This document shows, one piece after another, positions 7,053 to 16,750 of a stretch of DNA of 32,466 bases. Source of the DNA: an uncultured Bacteroidales bacterium (GTDB taxonomy: Bacteria; Bacteroidota; Bacteroidia; Bacteroidales; UBA932); contig CASFPH010000025.1 of NCBI GenBank assembly GCA_949296645.1, positions 1 to 32,466 on the forward strand, in the 5' to 3' direction. The notes beneath the pieces were generated by a model that was given only the letters and a program-made list of their open reading frames with translations, did not search any database and was not told the origin of the DNA. Numbering within the stretch: position 1 is the stretch's first letter; the number at the start of each line of letters is the position of its first letter. Position numbers and translations under genes: made by a program.

Positions 7053-9818
7053 TCAGCAGACTACATTAACGATTTTTGAAGGAACCACTATTATCTTTTT
7101 GACAGAAGCCCCTGAAAGGTACTTCTCGAAAAGAGGATCCGCCTTGACCGCAGATTCAACTTCCTGCGGAGACATAGACTTGGAAAGTCTGATCTTGAAT
7201 CTCATTTTTCCGTTGAATGAAACCGGATATTCTACCGTATCTTCCTGAATGTATTTTTCGTCATATTCGGGAAATGAGGCATAGGCAATGCTTTCATCAT
7301 GACCCGCCATCTGCCAGATTTCCTCCGTTATATGCGGTGCGAAGGAAGAAAGCAGAACTGCAAGCGGTTCCAGAACAGCACGCTTGTCGCATTTCAGATC
7401 ATAAAGTTCATTCACGGCTATCATAAACGCACTTACTGAAGTATTGAACGAGAATGACTCTATGTCTTTCCTAACTTTTCCGATAAGTTTGTGCAGAGAA
7501 CGCAGTTCTTCAGGAGACGGTTCGAGATCGGAAAGTCTGAAATTCCCGGCTCTGTCGAAATAAAGCCTCCAGTATTTCTTCAGGAATCTGAAAACACCGT
7601 CTATTCCTTTTGTATCCCAAGGTTTAGACTGTTCCAGAGGACCAAGAAACATTTCATAAATACGCAATGTATCCGCTCCGTATTTCTCGCATACCATATC
7701 CGGGTTAACCACATTGTACATAGACTTGCTCATTTTCTCTATTGCCCAGCCGCATATATATTCACCGTTTTCAAGAATAAATTCCGCATTCCTGAAATCA
7801 GGCATCCAAGACCTGAAGGCATCGAGATCCAGCCTGTCATTGTCAACTATATTGACATCCACATGTATTTCGGTAGTATCATAATTATCCTTAAGACCAT
7901 AGGATACAAATGTATTGGTACCCTTTATCCTGTATACGAAATTAGAACGGCCCTGGATCATACCCTGATTTATCAGTTTTCTGAAAGGTTCCTTTTCACA
8001 CACATAACCCAGATCATACAGGAATTTGTTCCAGAATCTCGAATAGATAAGATGACCTGTAGCATGCTCCGTACCTCCTATATACAAGTCCACCGATTTC
8101 CAGTATCCGTTGGCCTGTTTCCCTACCAGGGCCTCGTCATTATGAGGGTCCATATATCTGAGATAGTATGCACTGCTTCCTGCAAAACCAGGCATTGTGC
8201 TCTTTTCTATAGGAAAGCCGTTATAGGTCCAGTCCACAGCTCTGGCGAGCGGCGGCTCACCGGACTCGGCAGGAAGGAAACTGTCTATTTCCGGCAGATG
8301 AAGAGGAAGTTCCGATTCAGGCATCGGTTCCGCAATCCCGTTCCTGTAATAGATAGGAAAAGGTTCGCCCCAATACCTCTGTCTTGAAAATATGGCATCC
8401 CTAAGACGGTAGTTTATTTTTCTCTTGCCGATACCCCTTCTTTCCACCTCATCGATTGCTGCAGGTATCGCCTCGGCCACTGTCAGTCCATTAAGGAAAC
8501 CTGAATTGCACATGATACCTTCTTTCGCATCGAAGCTCGATTCAGAGACATCGCATCCTTCGATCAGCGGTACTACCGGTAGATTGAAGTGTCTGGCAAA
8601 TGCATAATCCCTGCTGTCATGGGCAGGTACTGCCATGATCGCACCAGTACCATAACCGGACAGGACGTATTCTGAGACCCATACCGGTACTTTTGCTCCC
8701 GTCAGAGGGTTTTCCGCATACGAACCTGTAAAGACACCCGTCACTTTCCTGGTCTCCGCCATACGTTCCCTTTCGGTTTTGCGGCCTGCTGCTTTCAGGT
8801 ATTCATCCACTTCGGTCTTTCTTTCAGCCGTTGTCAGTTTTTCAACCCATTCGCTTTCAGGGGCAAGTACCATAAACGTAACACCGAAAACCGTATCGGC
8901 ACGAGTCGTGAATATTGTCATGTCATATGATTCGGTTCCGTTTGAAACCTTGAAAACCATTTCCGCACCCTGGGATTTTCCAATCCAGTTTCTCTGCATG
9001 TCCTTGAGCGAATCGGTCCACTCCAGATCCTCCATGTCGGTAAGCAGACGTTCCGCATATGCAGATACCCTGAGAAGCCATTGCTTCATCTTCTTCTGCT
9101 CCACAGGGAATCCCCCTCTTACGGAGAATCCTTCCTTTACCTCATCATTTGCAAGCACAGTTCCAAGCTGCGGACACCAGTTGACCGAGGTCTCTCCCTG
9201 GTAAGCTATCCTGTACTGCATCAGTATTTCACTTTTCTTTACCTCATCATAAGAATTCCACTCCTGGGCAGTAAAGGTTTCCACTGTTCCACAAGCGGCA
9301 TCGACATCGGAATTTCCTTTTTCCCTGAATATGGAAATCAGTTCCGAAACAGGTTCCGCCTTGTCCGACTTTCTGTTGTACCAGTGATTGAACATCTGAA
9401 GGAATGCCCATTGCGTCCATTTGTAATATGCAGGATCACAGGTCTTCACCTCCCTTGACCAATCATATGAGAAACCTATTCTGTCCAACTGTTCACGGTA
9501 ACGCGCTATATTGACTTCAGTTGTTCTTGCCGGATGCTGTCCAGTCTGTATGGCATACTGTTCCGCAGGAAGTCCGAATGCATCGTACCCCATGGGATGC
9601 AGCACATTGTATCCGCACTGTCTCTTGTATCTGCTGAATATGTCACTGGCAATATATCCAAGAGGATGGCCTACATGAAGTCCTGCACCTGACGGATACG
9701 GGAACATGTCCAGTACATAATATTTGGGTTTGGCAGAATCGTTTTCCGCCTTGAACGTTTTGTTTTCAGCCCAGAATTTCTGCCATTTTTTTTCTATTTT
9801 CAAAAAATCGTATTCCAT
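7053..9818 (-). CDS. leuS: Leucine--tRNA ligase
   Basis: This cytosolic class I synthetase charges tRNA-Leu. It has the HIGH-type motif 'GLHVGH' near residue 50, the leucine-binding region '[16 protein letters not shown]', the CP1 editing domain ('[18 protein letters not shown]' and '[19 protein letters not shown]') that hydrolyses mischarged tRNA, and the signature 'KMSKS' near residue 696, followed by an anticodon-binding helical domain. Length (921 residues) fits Bacteroidota LeuRS. Two nearby ATGs exist at 9824 and 9818. GGAG lies six bases before 9818 and touches the other, and homologues begin at this MEY, so 9818 is chosen. It appears to head a leuS-yitT-yitT operon driven by a promoter at 9842-9870. 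Confidence 0.97.
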   Translation of the reverse strand: MEYDFLKIEKKWQKFWAENKTFKAENDSAKPKYYVLDMFPYPSGAGLHVGHPLGYIASDIFSRYKRQCGYNVLHPMGYDAFGLPAEQYAIQTGQHPARTTEVNIARYREQLDRIGFSYDWSREVKTCDPAYYKWTQWAFLQMFNHWYNRKSDKAEPVSELISIFREKGNSDVDAACGTVETFTAQEWNSYDEVKKSEILMQYRIAYQGETSVNWCPQLGTVLANDEVKEGFSVRGGFPVEQKKMKQWLLRVSAYAERLLTDMEDLEWTDSLKDMQRNWIGKSQGAEMVFKVSNGTESYDMTIFTTRADTVFGVTFMVLAPESEWVEKLTTAERKTEVDEYLKAAGRKTERERMAETRKVTGVFTGSYAENPLTGAKVPVWVSEYVLSGYGTGAIMAVPAHDSRDYAFARHFNLPVVPLIEGCDVSESSFDAKEGIMCNSGFLNGLTVAEAIPAAIDEVERRGIGKRKINYRLRDAIFSRQRYWGEPFPIYYRNGIAEPMPESELPLHLPEIDSFLPAESGEPPLARAVDWTYNGFPIEKSTMPGFAGSSAYYLRYMDPHNDEALVGKQANGYWKSVDLYIGGTEHATGHLIYSRFWNKFLYDLGYVCEKEPFRKLINQGMIQGRSNFVYRIKGTNTFVSYGLKDNYDTTEIHVDVNIVDNDRLDLDAFRSWMPDFRNAEFILENGEYICGWAIEKMSKSMYNVVNPDMVCEKYGADTLRIYEMFLGPLEQSKPWDTKGIDGVFRFLKKYWRLYFDRAGNFRLSDLEPSPEELRSLHKLIGKVRKDIESFSFNTSVSAFMIAVNELYDLKCDKRAVLEPLAVLLSSFAPHITEEIWQMAGHDESIAYASFPEYDEKYIQEDTVEYPVSFNGKMRFKIRLSKSMSPQEVESAVKADPLFEKYLSGASVKKIIVVPSKIVNVVC

Positions 9819-9841
9819 TAGCATCTCCGTTTTTCAAGCCG

Positions 9842-9870
9842 CAAATTTAAAAAAAATATTACAAGGCAAT
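9842..9870 (-). promoter_or_regulatory. leuS promoter
   Basis: The -7 box TAAATTTG (9842-9849) and a near-consensus -33 ATTG (9867-9870) are spaced by 17 bases. The -7 box ends 23 bases before the leuS ATG at 9818. The element lies between the stop of the M28-like gene (9880) and leuS. Confidence 0.6.
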
Positions 9871-9879
9871 AATTTATCT

Positions 9880-11166
9880 TTACCTCAACCTGAATTCTAC
9901 CGGCAAGGATACTTTGACCCGTGTTTTCACGCCTTTATTTTTGGCAGGCTTCCATTTCGGAGAAGCCGAAATTACCTTGACCACTTCATCATCTATCGCA
10001 TCATCAAGGCCCTTCACTATCCTCACATTACTGACAGATCCGTCTTTTTCTATCACAAATTCAGCCATAACGGTACCTTTTGTACCATTACGCAACGATG
10101 ATTCCGGATATTTTAGATAATGATAAACCCATTTTTCTAAAAATGTTTCCATACCCCCGTTAAGAAAAACCGGCCGCTCATCGACCTCGTATATGGTAGG
10201 CAGTCCGGAATCGTCACCTCTTACCTCCGTCGGCTGCGTACGTGAATATTCTCCTGATATGTTGGCACTTTTCATCAAGAAACCGTATATGTAGTTAAGG
10301 GTTCTTTCCATCAACGGATAATCGAGTCTGTCCGGAGTATCGGAAGCGGCATTTACATCAGGATTCATGCCGGATGTAAAACATGCAACCGGAATTCCGG
10401 AAGCATAAAACATCCTGTGAGAAGATGATCTTGAATCCGAAGAAAGCAGCGCCGGGGATATTCCAGTCTGTTCGTATTCCATATCGTCCATCACCGGCGC
10501 CAGTTGTTTTTCAGCTCCCATAATGAACAGGCCAAGTTCGCTGTTTCTGTTGCGACGGCCTACCATGTCTATATTAATCATCATTGAAAGGGAAGAAATT
10601 CCTTCAAACCCTCCGTTCAGGAAATACCATGAACTCAGCAGGGATTCATTTTCCGCTCCGAAAGCCACGAAAATGACTGAGCGCCTGAACATGAAGGACT
10701 CCGTTCGCGCACGTCTGGCAAGTTCCATGAGAACAGCAATGCCTGAAGCATTCGCATATGCCCCAGGATAAAACACATCTGTCTCTTTACCGTCGATCAT
10801 GATCTTCCTGCTTCCCTGGGCATCATAACTGGCTGCCACCACTATATACTCATTCTTGAGCATGGGATCATATCCCTCCACGATACCAGCCACATTAACT
10901 GCGGTGAGAGTATCACCGTTCTCCAGCGTCAGACTGAATTCCTTACCTGGACGTCCGTCGAGCATTACCAGATCCGATTTGTCAAAATAATCATAAATAT
11001 AGCCTGCTGCATAAAAAGCCCCGGCACTTCCTGCACTCCTGTCTTTACAGGACACAAGTGCCGCCACATGTTTTTTAAGGATATCCGCAGTATTTTCCTC
11101 CGCAGCCGGAAGCTGGAAAACGGAAATCAAGAAAAAGGACAATAAAGTAATATAACGGTATTTCAT
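9880..11166 (-). CDS. M28-like (pseudo)peptidase fused to a TonB C-terminal domain
   Basis: The 428-residue product starts with a signal peptide ('ITLLSFFLISVFQLPA', cleavage near 21), so it is exported. Residues ~30-295 follow the M28 zinc aminopeptidase fold. However, the motif positions are changed: HYD is SYD (113-115), the ADDNASG motif is AYANASG (136-142), EE is EN (172-173) and the late DYHT is DVNA (270-273). Only Asp200 (INIDMVG) of the five usual metal ligands and the general base Glu172 remain. Residues 327-428 are a standard TonB C-terminal domain ('KYPESSLRNGTKGTVMAEF', 'IEKDGSV', 'PKWKPAKNKG'). I infer a catalytically inactive, perhaps binding or scaffold, envelope protein. Its ATG overlaps the stop of the glyoxalase-family gene by one base, indicating an operon. 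The M28 relationship is clear; the loss of activity is an inference. Confidence 0.85.
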   Translation of the reverse strand: MKYRYITLLSFFLISVFQLPAAEENTADILKKHVAALVSCKDRSAGSAGAFYAAGYIYDYFDKSDLVMLDGRPGKEFSLTLENGDTLTAVNVAGIVEGYDPMLKNEYIVVAASYDAQGSRKIMIDGKETDVFYPGAYANASGIAVLMELARRARTESFMFRRSVIFVAFGAENESLLSSWYFLNGGFEGISSLSMMINIDMVGRRNRNSELGLFIMGAEKQLAPVMDDMEYEQTGISPALLSSDSRSSSHRMFYASGIPVACFTSGMNPDVNAASDTPDRLDYPLMERTLNYIYGFLMKSANISGEYSRTQPTEVRGDDSGLPTIYEVDERPVFLNGGMETFLEKWVYHYLKYPESSLRNGTKGTVMAEFVIEKDGSVSNVRIVKGLDDAIDDEVVKVISASPKWKPAKNKGVKTRVKVSLPVEFRLR

Positions 11167-11549
11167 CAGTCATTTTTTTTAGACGGAACTACCTCAAGCC
11201 AGTATCCGTCCGGATCATTTATAAAATATATTCCCATTTTCTCATTCACATAGCATACACATCCCATTCGGGTATGTTTTTTAAAGGCACCCTCGTAGTC
11301 ATCGGTTTCAAATGCAAGATGAAATTCATTATCTCCCAGATTGTAATCCCTGTTCCAGTCCCTGAGCCATGTCAACTCAAGAAGATGTCCCCCCGATGTA
11401 CCGTCCGACAGATATACTATGACAAATGAACCGTCTTCAGCATTTATTCTTTTGACTTCCCTGAGATCCAGCGCTTCTCCGTAAAACGCCAGACTTTTCT
11501 CAAGGTCCCTTACATTTATGTTGTTATGTACAAACCTGAAATTACCCAT
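11166..11549 (-). CDS. VOC superfamily protein, glyoxalase I-like
   Basis: This 127-residue protein has the two beta-alpha-beta-beta-beta repeats of the vicinal oxygen chelate fold. The four metal-ligand positions of glyoxalase I are all present: His8 ('FVHNNINVRDLEKSLAFY'), Glu58 ('HLLELTW'), His77 ('EFHLAFETDD') and Glu119 ('DPDGYWLEVVPS'). It could be lactoylglutathione lyase or a methylglyoxal-detoxifying relative. Many Bacteroidota lack glutathione, so the true thiol substrate is uncertain. The stop codon overlaps the ATG of the M28-like gene. Its start is about 30 bases past the gcvT terminator, so it begins a new transcript, though I see no clear TAnnTTTG box. Confidence 0.88.
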   Translation of the reverse strand: MGNFRFVHNNINVRDLEKSLAFYGEALDLREVKRINAEDGSFVIVYLSDGTSGGHLLELTWLRDWNRDYNLGDNEFHLAFETDDYEGAFKKHTRMGCVCYVNEKMGIYFINDPDGYWLEVVPSKKND

Positions 11550-11575
11550 TGAATTTCTATTAATTGGATTTTAAT

Positions 11576-11616
11576 AAAAAAACCATCCCATGATCGGTAG
11601 TGCGGTCATGAGATGG
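11576..11616 (-). terminator. Rho-independent terminator after gcvT
   Basis: On the minus strand an 11-bp stem with one mismatch (11606-11616 with 11583-11593) is followed directly by seven T residues (11576-11582). Its position 25 bases past the gcvT stop fits termination of the SPOR-gcvT transcript. Confidence 0.85.
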
Positions 11617-11640
11617 CATACTATATAAAATACTCTAATC

Positions 11641-12747
11641 CTACTTTTTATAGAATGGAATCTTAACGACCTTGGCTTTCAGAAGGCGTCCCCTGACATT
11701 TATGAATATTTCCGAATCGACCTTGCTGAAAGGAGTCTGAACATAAGCCAGACCTATAGCCTTATGCATTGAAGGGGACATGGTTCCTGATGTAACATGA
11801 CCTATCTCATTCCCTTCGGCATCACATACCGTATAACCATGTCTCGGAACACCCTTGTCTACAAGTTCAAAGCCTACAAGTTTTCTCTTCAGGCCCTCAG
11901 CCTTAAGCTTAAGCATGTATTCCTTGTCCACGAAGTCACCTTTGACATCATTGAATTTGGTTATCCAGCCCAGACCTGCTTCCAGAGGACTTGTAGTATC
12001 GTCTATGTCATTTCCGTACAGACAGAATCCCATTTCAAGCCTCAAGGTATCCCTGGCTCCGAGACCGATTGCCTTCAGATCATACGGTTTGCCGGCTTCG
12101 AACACTGCATTCCACAACTGATCGGCATCCTCATTGGCAACATATACTTCACATCCGCCTGCTCCAGTATATCCGGTAGTAGAGAGAATAGCATTCTTTA
12201 TACCGCCTATCGTGAGCTTCTTGAATGTATAATACTCCATATCAGTTATATTCTGATCGCATATTGGCTGCAGCATTTCAAGAACCTTCGGACCCTGTAT
12301 CGCCAGCTGGCAGATTTCATCGGATGCATTATAGAGATCCTTTCCCGGAACCAGACCGAAACGTTCGGCATAACCGCACAGATGATTCCAGTCCTTTTCT
12401 ATGTTTGCTGCATTCGGAACAAGCATGTACGTCTCGGCATCTATGCAATAAACGAGAAGGTCGTCTACGATTCCGCCCTTGCCGTTAGGCATGCATGAAT
12501 ACTGGACTTTCCCCGGAACCAGTACACTGACATCGTTTGAAGTGACATACTGGAGAAACTTGAGGGCATTCGGACCCTTTACCCAGAATTCACCCATATG
12601 TGAAACATCAAATACTCCGGCACATTCTCTAACCTTGGCATGTTCGGCATTGATTCCGAAATACTCGACCGGCATGTTGTAACCGGCAAACTCAACCATT
12701 TTGGCACCCAGATCTATATGTTTCTGAGTAAATGCAGTTGTCTTCAT
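11641..12747 (-). CDS. gcvT: Glycine cleavage system aminomethyltransferase (T protein)
   Basis: T protein transfers the methylene group from aminomethylated lipoyl-H protein to tetrahydrofolate, releasing ammonia. The 368-residue length is typical. Conserved segments include '[13 protein letters not shown]', '[10 protein letters not shown]', '[10 protein letters not shown]' containing the catalytic Asp, '[14 protein letters not shown]' and '[16 protein letters not shown]', with the C-terminal beta-barrel domain '[21 protein letters not shown]'. The other cleavage genes (gcvH, gcvP) are not in the window, and no glycine riboswitch is visible upstream; the gene instead follows a SPOR lipoprotein gene by 24 bases and probably shares its promoter. 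A clear terminator follows. Confidence 0.97.
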   Translation of the reverse strand: MKTTAFTQKHIDLGAKMVEFAGYNMPVEYFGINAEHAKVRECAGVFDVSHMGEFWVKGPNALKFLQYVTSNDVSVLVPGKVQYSCMPNGKGGIVDDLLVYCIDAETYMLVPNAANIEKDWNHLCGYAERFGLVPGKDLYNASDEICQLAIQGPKVLEMLQPICDQNITDMEYYTFKKLTIGGIKNAILSTTGYTGAGGCEVYVANEDADQLWNAVFEAGKPYDLKAIGLGARDTLRLEMGFCLYGNDIDDTTSPLEAGLGWITKFNDVKGDFVDKEYMLKLKAEGLKRKLVGFELVDKGVPRHGYTVCDAEGNEIGHVTSGTMSPSMHKAIGLAYVQTPFSKVDSEIFINVRGRLLKAKVVKIPFYKK

Positions 12748-12771
12748 TTATAATAAGTATTAATTTGATAT

Positions 12772-13254
12772 TTAATTGTTAGTAACATGTTTCCCTTCAT
12801 TACGGTCGTATATCCAGATATCTTCCGGACAGAACTCCGTTTCCATTATCTCAAACATGGCCTTTCTGGCTTCCGAGAACACATCCGACGAAAATGCGGA
12901 AACCACATCGAAACCGTTGCCGAATTTCAGCATTTCAGCGTCATAACCGAGTCCTTTCAGTTTCGTAATCATCTTCGGGGCATTTCCCGCATCCTTGAAA
13001 CTTCCCACAACAACCATATATCTTGCACCGGTTTCAACTTTCTGTTTTTCCGCAAGTGCAGCCAGGGAATCTCTTTCAATTGCGGCAAGAGAATCTGCCA
13101 TACGCCTGGCCTTAGCCTGCTCGGCCAGTTCGGCAATTCTGGCAGCTTCTATATCTTCGGAGGTAGGCATTCCGAAAAATGACCTGACTGCATCACAGCC
13201 TGTGAACAGCAACAAGGAAGCTGCAAGTAAAATGAATGTCCGCTTTAGTTTCAT
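12772..13254 (-). CDS. SPOR domain lipoprotein
   Basis: The 160-residue protein has a lipoprotein signal peptide ending in the lipobox LFTGC (Cys20), so it should be anchored to an envelope membrane. A charged alanine-rich helix (about residues 32-72, probable coiled coil) leads to a C-terminal SPOR-like domain from about residue 78 ('RYMVVVGSFKDAGNAPKMITKLKGLGYDAEML'). SPOR domains bind denuded septal peptidoglycan, so a role at division sites is a reasonable inference. It precedes gcvT closely, with no obvious functional link. A good promoter lies at 13282-13311. Confidence 0.85.
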   Translation of the reverse strand: MKLKRTFILLAASLLLFTGCDAVRSFFGMPTSEDIEAARIAELAEQAKARRMADSLAAIERDSLAALAEKQKVETGARYMVVVGSFKDAGNAPKMITKLKGLGYDAEMLKFGNGFDVVSAFSSDVFSEARKAMFEIMETEFCPEDIWIYDRNEGKHVTNN

Positions 13255-13281
13255 AAGAAAACCTTTAATTTATCAATTTGA

Positions 13282-13311
13282 CAAATATAGCAAATTCAAT
13301 TCAAAGTCAAA
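13282..13311 (-). promoter_or_regulatory. Promoter of SPOR-gcvT operon
   Basis: The -33 TTTG (13308-13311) and -7 TATATTTG (13282-13289) boxes are separated by 18 bases, close to the Bacteroidota consensus. The -7 box ends 27 bases before the ATG at 13254. Confidence 0.65.
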
Positions 13312-13320
13312 AAATTAATC

Positions 13321-13328
13321 TATATTTG
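13321..13328 (+). promoter_or_regulatory. -7 element for DUF389-capA-phoH operon
   Basis: TATATTTG fits TAnnTTTG and ends 17 bases before the ATG at 13346. No TTTG stands at the expected -33 position. It is divergent from the SPOR-gcvT promoter in the same 91-bp gap. Confidence 0.5.
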
Positions 13329-13345
13329 GGGAAAATTTACGGATT

Positions 13346-14749
13346 ATGTCTGAAAGGAGATTAGCAGAACAGATAAAACGCATAGTCAATCTGACCGACC
13401 ACATCGATGTGGAGAACTCAATAGAAAGCATCAAAAAGAACATAGAATTCAGCGGGCCCAATGTCTGGATTCTTTTTTTCGCCATTGTCATCGCATCAGT
13501 AGGTCTTAATGTAAACTCCATACCTGTCATAATAGGCGCCATGCTGGTCTCACCGCTGATGGGTCCTATTACCGGAGTAGGTCTGGCTTTGGGAATAAAC
13601 GACTCCGTACTGCTCAGGAAATCATTAAAGAATCTCGGGATAATGGTTCTTATAAGCCTTATCGCCTCATCCGCATATTTCCTGCTTACGCCTCTCAATC
13701 TGGATACACCCACAGAACTCCTTGCAAGGACTAATCCGACAATATACGACGTTTTCATAGCGCTTTTCGGTGGTCTGGCCGGAATAGTCGAAGTATGCAG
13801 GAAAGAAAAGGGAACTGTGATTTCCGGAGTTGCGATTGCCACAGCCCTGATGCCGCCCCTCTGTACGGCCGGATACGGGATAGCAAACGGAAACGGACTC
13901 TATTTCCTCGGAGCCATCTACCTGTTTTTCATAAACTCCGTATTCATCGCCCTTGCATCGTACATAATAGTGCGTTACCTCCAGTTCCCGTATGTCAGAT
14001 TCGCCGATCCCGCAAAACAGAAAAAAGTAAGGAAGAGGATAAGTCTGTTTACACTCATACTTATTATTCCGAGCATATATTCCGCTGTAATCGTGATTTC
14101 GGAAAATCGTTTCAACCAGAACGCGAAAAGGTTCATAAATGAAAACAAAACCATGGAAAGATGCTACATATACGACTACAGTATAAACCATCATAAAAAA
14201 CCTTCACAACTGATATTGTCGATTGCAGGGGACAAACTCTCTGACAAGGATGCTGCAAGACTTTATTCCGAAATAGAAAAATACGGCATTTCAAAAGAAC
14301 AGCTTGTGATAGAGCAGAATTCCGCCATGCTTAATATGGAAAACACTACGGACAAGGATATGGTGAACGAGCTGTTCAAACGTACAGACAATGAAATAAA
14401 GAGCAAGGAAGAAACAATAAGGAAGCTGCAGAAGGAAATAGACGAATACAGATCATACCAGATACCGTACGACCAGATATCGGAGGAAATCAAGGCCCAG
14501 CATCCTGAGATAAAGTCAATAATAATCGGCAGGGGAATGGAAAAATCATTTGCTCCGGCACAGTCTGCACAGGAAAAGACCGTACAGGAAAAGAATTCAG
14601 AAACTGACGGAGAAAAGATCATATGCATAGTAAGGACATCAAAAAAGATGACACAGGAAACAGCTGAAAAGCTGAAAGACTGGCTGTCGGTAAGACTTGA
14701 CCACAAAGCAATAAGAATAATACAGGAAATTGAGACCGAAAAGAAATAG
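13346..14749 (+). CDS. DUF389 domain membrane protein
   Basis: The 467-residue product carries a DUF389 membrane domain at about residues 30-245, with several strongly hydrophobic segments and the conserved 'VIIGAMLVSPLMGPITGVGLALG' and 'VAIATALMPPLCTAGYGIA' regions. The C-terminal ~200 residues are soluble, with a predicted coiled coil ('EIKSKEETIRKLQKEIDEY') and a final alpha/beta-like segment. The function of the family is unknown. It overlaps the next gene by 20 bases and begins a three-gene plus-strand operon with a CapA-like phosphoesterase and phoH. Confidence 0.9.
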   Translation: MSERRLAEQIKRIVNLTDHIDVENSIESIKKNIEFSGPNVWILFFAIVIASVGLNVNSIPVIIGAMLVSPLMGPITGVGLALGINDSVLLRKSLKNLGIMVLISLIASSAYFLLTPLNLDTPTELLARTNPTIYDVFIALFGGLAGIVEVCRKEKGTVISGVAIATALMPPLCTAGYGIANGNGLYFLGAIYLFFINSVFIALASYIIVRYLQFPYVRFADPAKQKKVRKRISLFTLILIIPSIYSAVIVISENRFNQNAKRFINENKTMERCYIYDYSINHHKKPSQLILSIAGDKLSDKDAARLYSEIEKYGISKEQLVIEQNSAMLNMENTTDKDMVNELFKRTDNEIKSKEETIRKLQKEIDEYRSYQIPYDQISEEIKAQHPEIKSIIIGRGMEKSFAPAQSAQEKTVQEKNSETDGEKIICIVRTSKKMTQETAEKLKDWLSVRLDHKAIRIIQEIETEKK

Positions 14750-15830
14750 ATACATACCGATACTTATCCTGTTTGCAGTTCTTCCATCTGCAATACGGGC
14801 TGCACAATGTTGCAATGACACCCTGAAAATACTTTTCATAGGAGACCTGATGCAGCACAAGGCCCAGCTTGATGCGGCTTTGACAGAAGACGGTAAATAT
14901 GAATACGACACCTATTTCAGTTTTATCGGAGACATCATTTCCCAATCCGATCTGGCAATAGCCAACCTTGAAACACCGGTAGGAGCCCCTCCGTACAGAG
15001 GATATCCGTCATTCTCGGCCCCGTCTTCACTTGCCGAAGCGGCTGTAAGAAACGGCATAGACATATTGCTCACAGCAAACAACCATATTTGCGACAGAGG
15101 CAGGAAAGGGATGCTTTCCACGTTGAGAATTCTTGACTCACTTGGTGTTCCGGGCACAGGCGTTTTCGATAGCGAATACAATGAAGGCAATCCTCTTGTA
15201 ATTGAATGCAAGGGCATAAGGATAGCACTTGTAAACTTTACATACGGAACCAACGGAATAAAAATACCGCAGGGGATGCATGTAAATGTCATGGACAGCG
15301 TAAAAATAAAGTCCATCATGTTCAAGGCTAAAATGAGCATGTGCGATCTGATAATAGCCCTACCCCACTGGGGGACCGAATACAGGATTACTGAATCCGA
15401 AGAACAAAGAAAATGGGAAAAGTTTCTCTACAGAAACGGAGCTGACATGATAATAGGTACGCACCCGCACACTCCCCAACCTGTCTTCATCCGCGAAAAC
15501 GGACAGTTCACCGCATTTTCTCTCGGCAATGCGGTCTCAAACATGACGGCACCTTATACAAGGACAGGGCTGCTGCTTATGGTCGAAATCGTAAAAGACA
15601 GATATTCATGGAAGCCAGAAATACTTGAACCGGAGATAATACCTGTATGGTGCTGCAGACCGGGAGATATAACCGACAACTTCACAATTGTACCGATAAA
15701 GGATTTTCTGGACAAAAAAGAAATGTTCAAAAGGAAATCATCACATGAACTGATGAAACATTATTACGAACTTATGATAAAAAACAATCTTGACAATGCA
15801 AGAAAAAAGAATATATCTGAAAGAGATTGA
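14730..15830 (+). CDS. CapA family protein (PGA synthesis/metallophosphatase-like)
   Basis: The 366-residue product has a signal peptide ('YIPILILFAVLPSAIRA') followed by a metallophosphoesterase-like CapA fold. Motifs in order are 'FIGDLMQH', 'NLETP', 'TANNH', 'LPHWGTEY', 'GTHPHTPQP' and 'FSLGN'. Family members take part in poly-gamma-glutamate capsule synthesis or act as envelope phosphatases, but no other capsule gene is nearby, so the precise role is open. The only start that preserves the signal peptide is a TTG at 14730, which overlaps the DUF389 gene by 20 bases; the next ATG would delete the signal peptide and part of the first metal motif. It overlaps phoH by 35 bases at its 3' end. 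Confidence 0.85.
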   Translation: MRPKRNRYIPILILFAVLPSAIRAAQCCNDTLKILFIGDLMQHKAQLDAALTEDGKYEYDTYFSFIGDIISQSDLAIANLETPVGAPPYRGYPSFSAPSSLAEAAVRNGIDILLTANNHICDRGRKGMLSTLRILDSLGVPGTGVFDSEYNEGNPLVIECKGIRIALVNFTYGTNGIKIPQGMHVNVMDSVKIKSIMFKAKMSMCDLIIALPHWGTEYRITESEEQRKWEKFLYRNGADMIIGTHPHTPQPVFIRENGQFTAFSLGNAVSNMTAPYTRTGLLLMVEIVKDRYSWKPEILEPEIIPVWCCRPGDITDNFTIVPIKDFLDKKEMFKRKSSHELMKHYYELMIKNNLDNARKKNISERD

Positions 15831-16746
15831 TCCGGTTGAAATATACGGAGCCAACAATCTACTCATCGACAGACTGAGAAAACACTATCCCTTGCTCAAA
15901 TCAGTTGTCCGCGGAGAAGAAATATATCTTAAAGGCGAAGAAAAGGATATTGAATCCTTTGAAGAAAAGATATATGCCCTGATAGAGACAAGGTCGAAAA
16001 AAAGGAAACTGACTGCAGACGACATCGACTCGCTTTTTTCTGAAGAGGGTGACGGGAACGAAGGAAAAGAAGATTCTGCAAACGGAAACGACATAATATT
16101 ATACGGAAATGAGGGAAGAATAATAAGGGCACGCACAAAAAACCAGAAAAAACTTCTTTCAAGCTACAGGAAATGCGACATGATATTCATTACCGGACCC
16201 GCTGGAACAGGCAAAACTTACACGGCTATTGCACTTGCAGTAAAAGCACTAAAAAACAGGGAAGTAAGAAGAATCGTACTCACAAGGCCGGCAGTGGAGG
16301 CAGGGGAAAGGCTCGGTTTTCTGCCGGGGGACCTGAAAGAAAAACTTGACCCGTACCTCCAGCCGCTCTACGATGCACTCCAGGACATGATTCCGGCTGC
16401 AAAACTGAAGCAGTACATTGAAGACGGTACGATACAGATAGCTCCACTTGCCTACATGAGAGGCCGTACTCTTGACAGCGCATTTGTAATCCTGGACGAA
16501 GCACAGAACACCACGATAGGACAAATGAAAATGTTTGTCACAAGAATGGGTAACAATGCAAAATTTCTTATAACCGGAGATGCCACACAGACCGACCTTC
16601 CATCAAATCAGGAATCCGGACTTACGAAAGCAATCGGCATGCTAAGGGAGATTCCCGGCATAGGAGTCATCGAAATGACACGCGAGGATATAGTAAGACA
16701 CAAACTGGTGGAAAAAATAATTCAGGCTTTCGACAAAATGGAATAA
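15796..16746 (+). CDS. phoH: PhoH family ATPase
   Basis: This is a cytoplasmic P-loop NTPase of 316 residues from the ATG at 15796 (a TTG two codons earlier is less likely). An N-terminal KH-like segment (about residues 1-70) and an acidic linker precede the PhoH core with Walker A 'GPAGTGKT' (134-141), 'RPAVEAGERLGFLPGDL', the Walker B-like 'VILDEAQN' and 'ITGDATQTDLP'. PhoH-like proteins with an RNA-binding N-terminus are linked to RNA metabolism and 16S rRNA maturation. Translation is probably coupled to the CapA-like gene, which it overlaps by 35 bases. Only four bases separate its stop from the convergent TPM-domain gene. Confidence 0.93.
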   Translation: MQEKRIYLKEIDPVEIYGANNLLIDRLRKHYPLLKSVVRGEEIYLKGEEKDIESFEEKIYALIETRSKKRKLTADDIDSLFSEEGDGNEGKEDSANGNDIILYGNEGRIIRARTKNQKKLLSSYRKCDMIFITGPAGTGKTYTAIALAVKALKNREVRRIVLTRPAVEAGERLGFLPGDLKEKLDPYLQPLYDALQDMIPAAKLKQYIEDGTIQIAPLAYMRGRTLDSAFVILDEAQNTTIGQMKMFVTRMGNNAKFLITGDATQTDLPSNQESGLTKAIGMLREIPGIGVIEMTREDIVRHKLVEKIIQAFDKME

Positions 16747-16750
16747 GCCG

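Noticed and set aside
7491..8387. A 298-codon open frame on the plus strand inside leuS
   Set aside because: It is antisense to a fully conserved LeuRS coding region, has no recognisable domain, and its composition is what the opposite strand of leuS would give.
11797..12498. A 233-codon plus-strand open frame opposite gcvT
   Set aside because: It is the shadow of gcvT; its peptide has no family resemblance.
12748..12771. Glycine riboswitch ahead of gcvT
   Set aside because: Only 24 bases separate gcvT from the SPOR gene, too little for the known aptamer, and none is seen before the SPOR gene.
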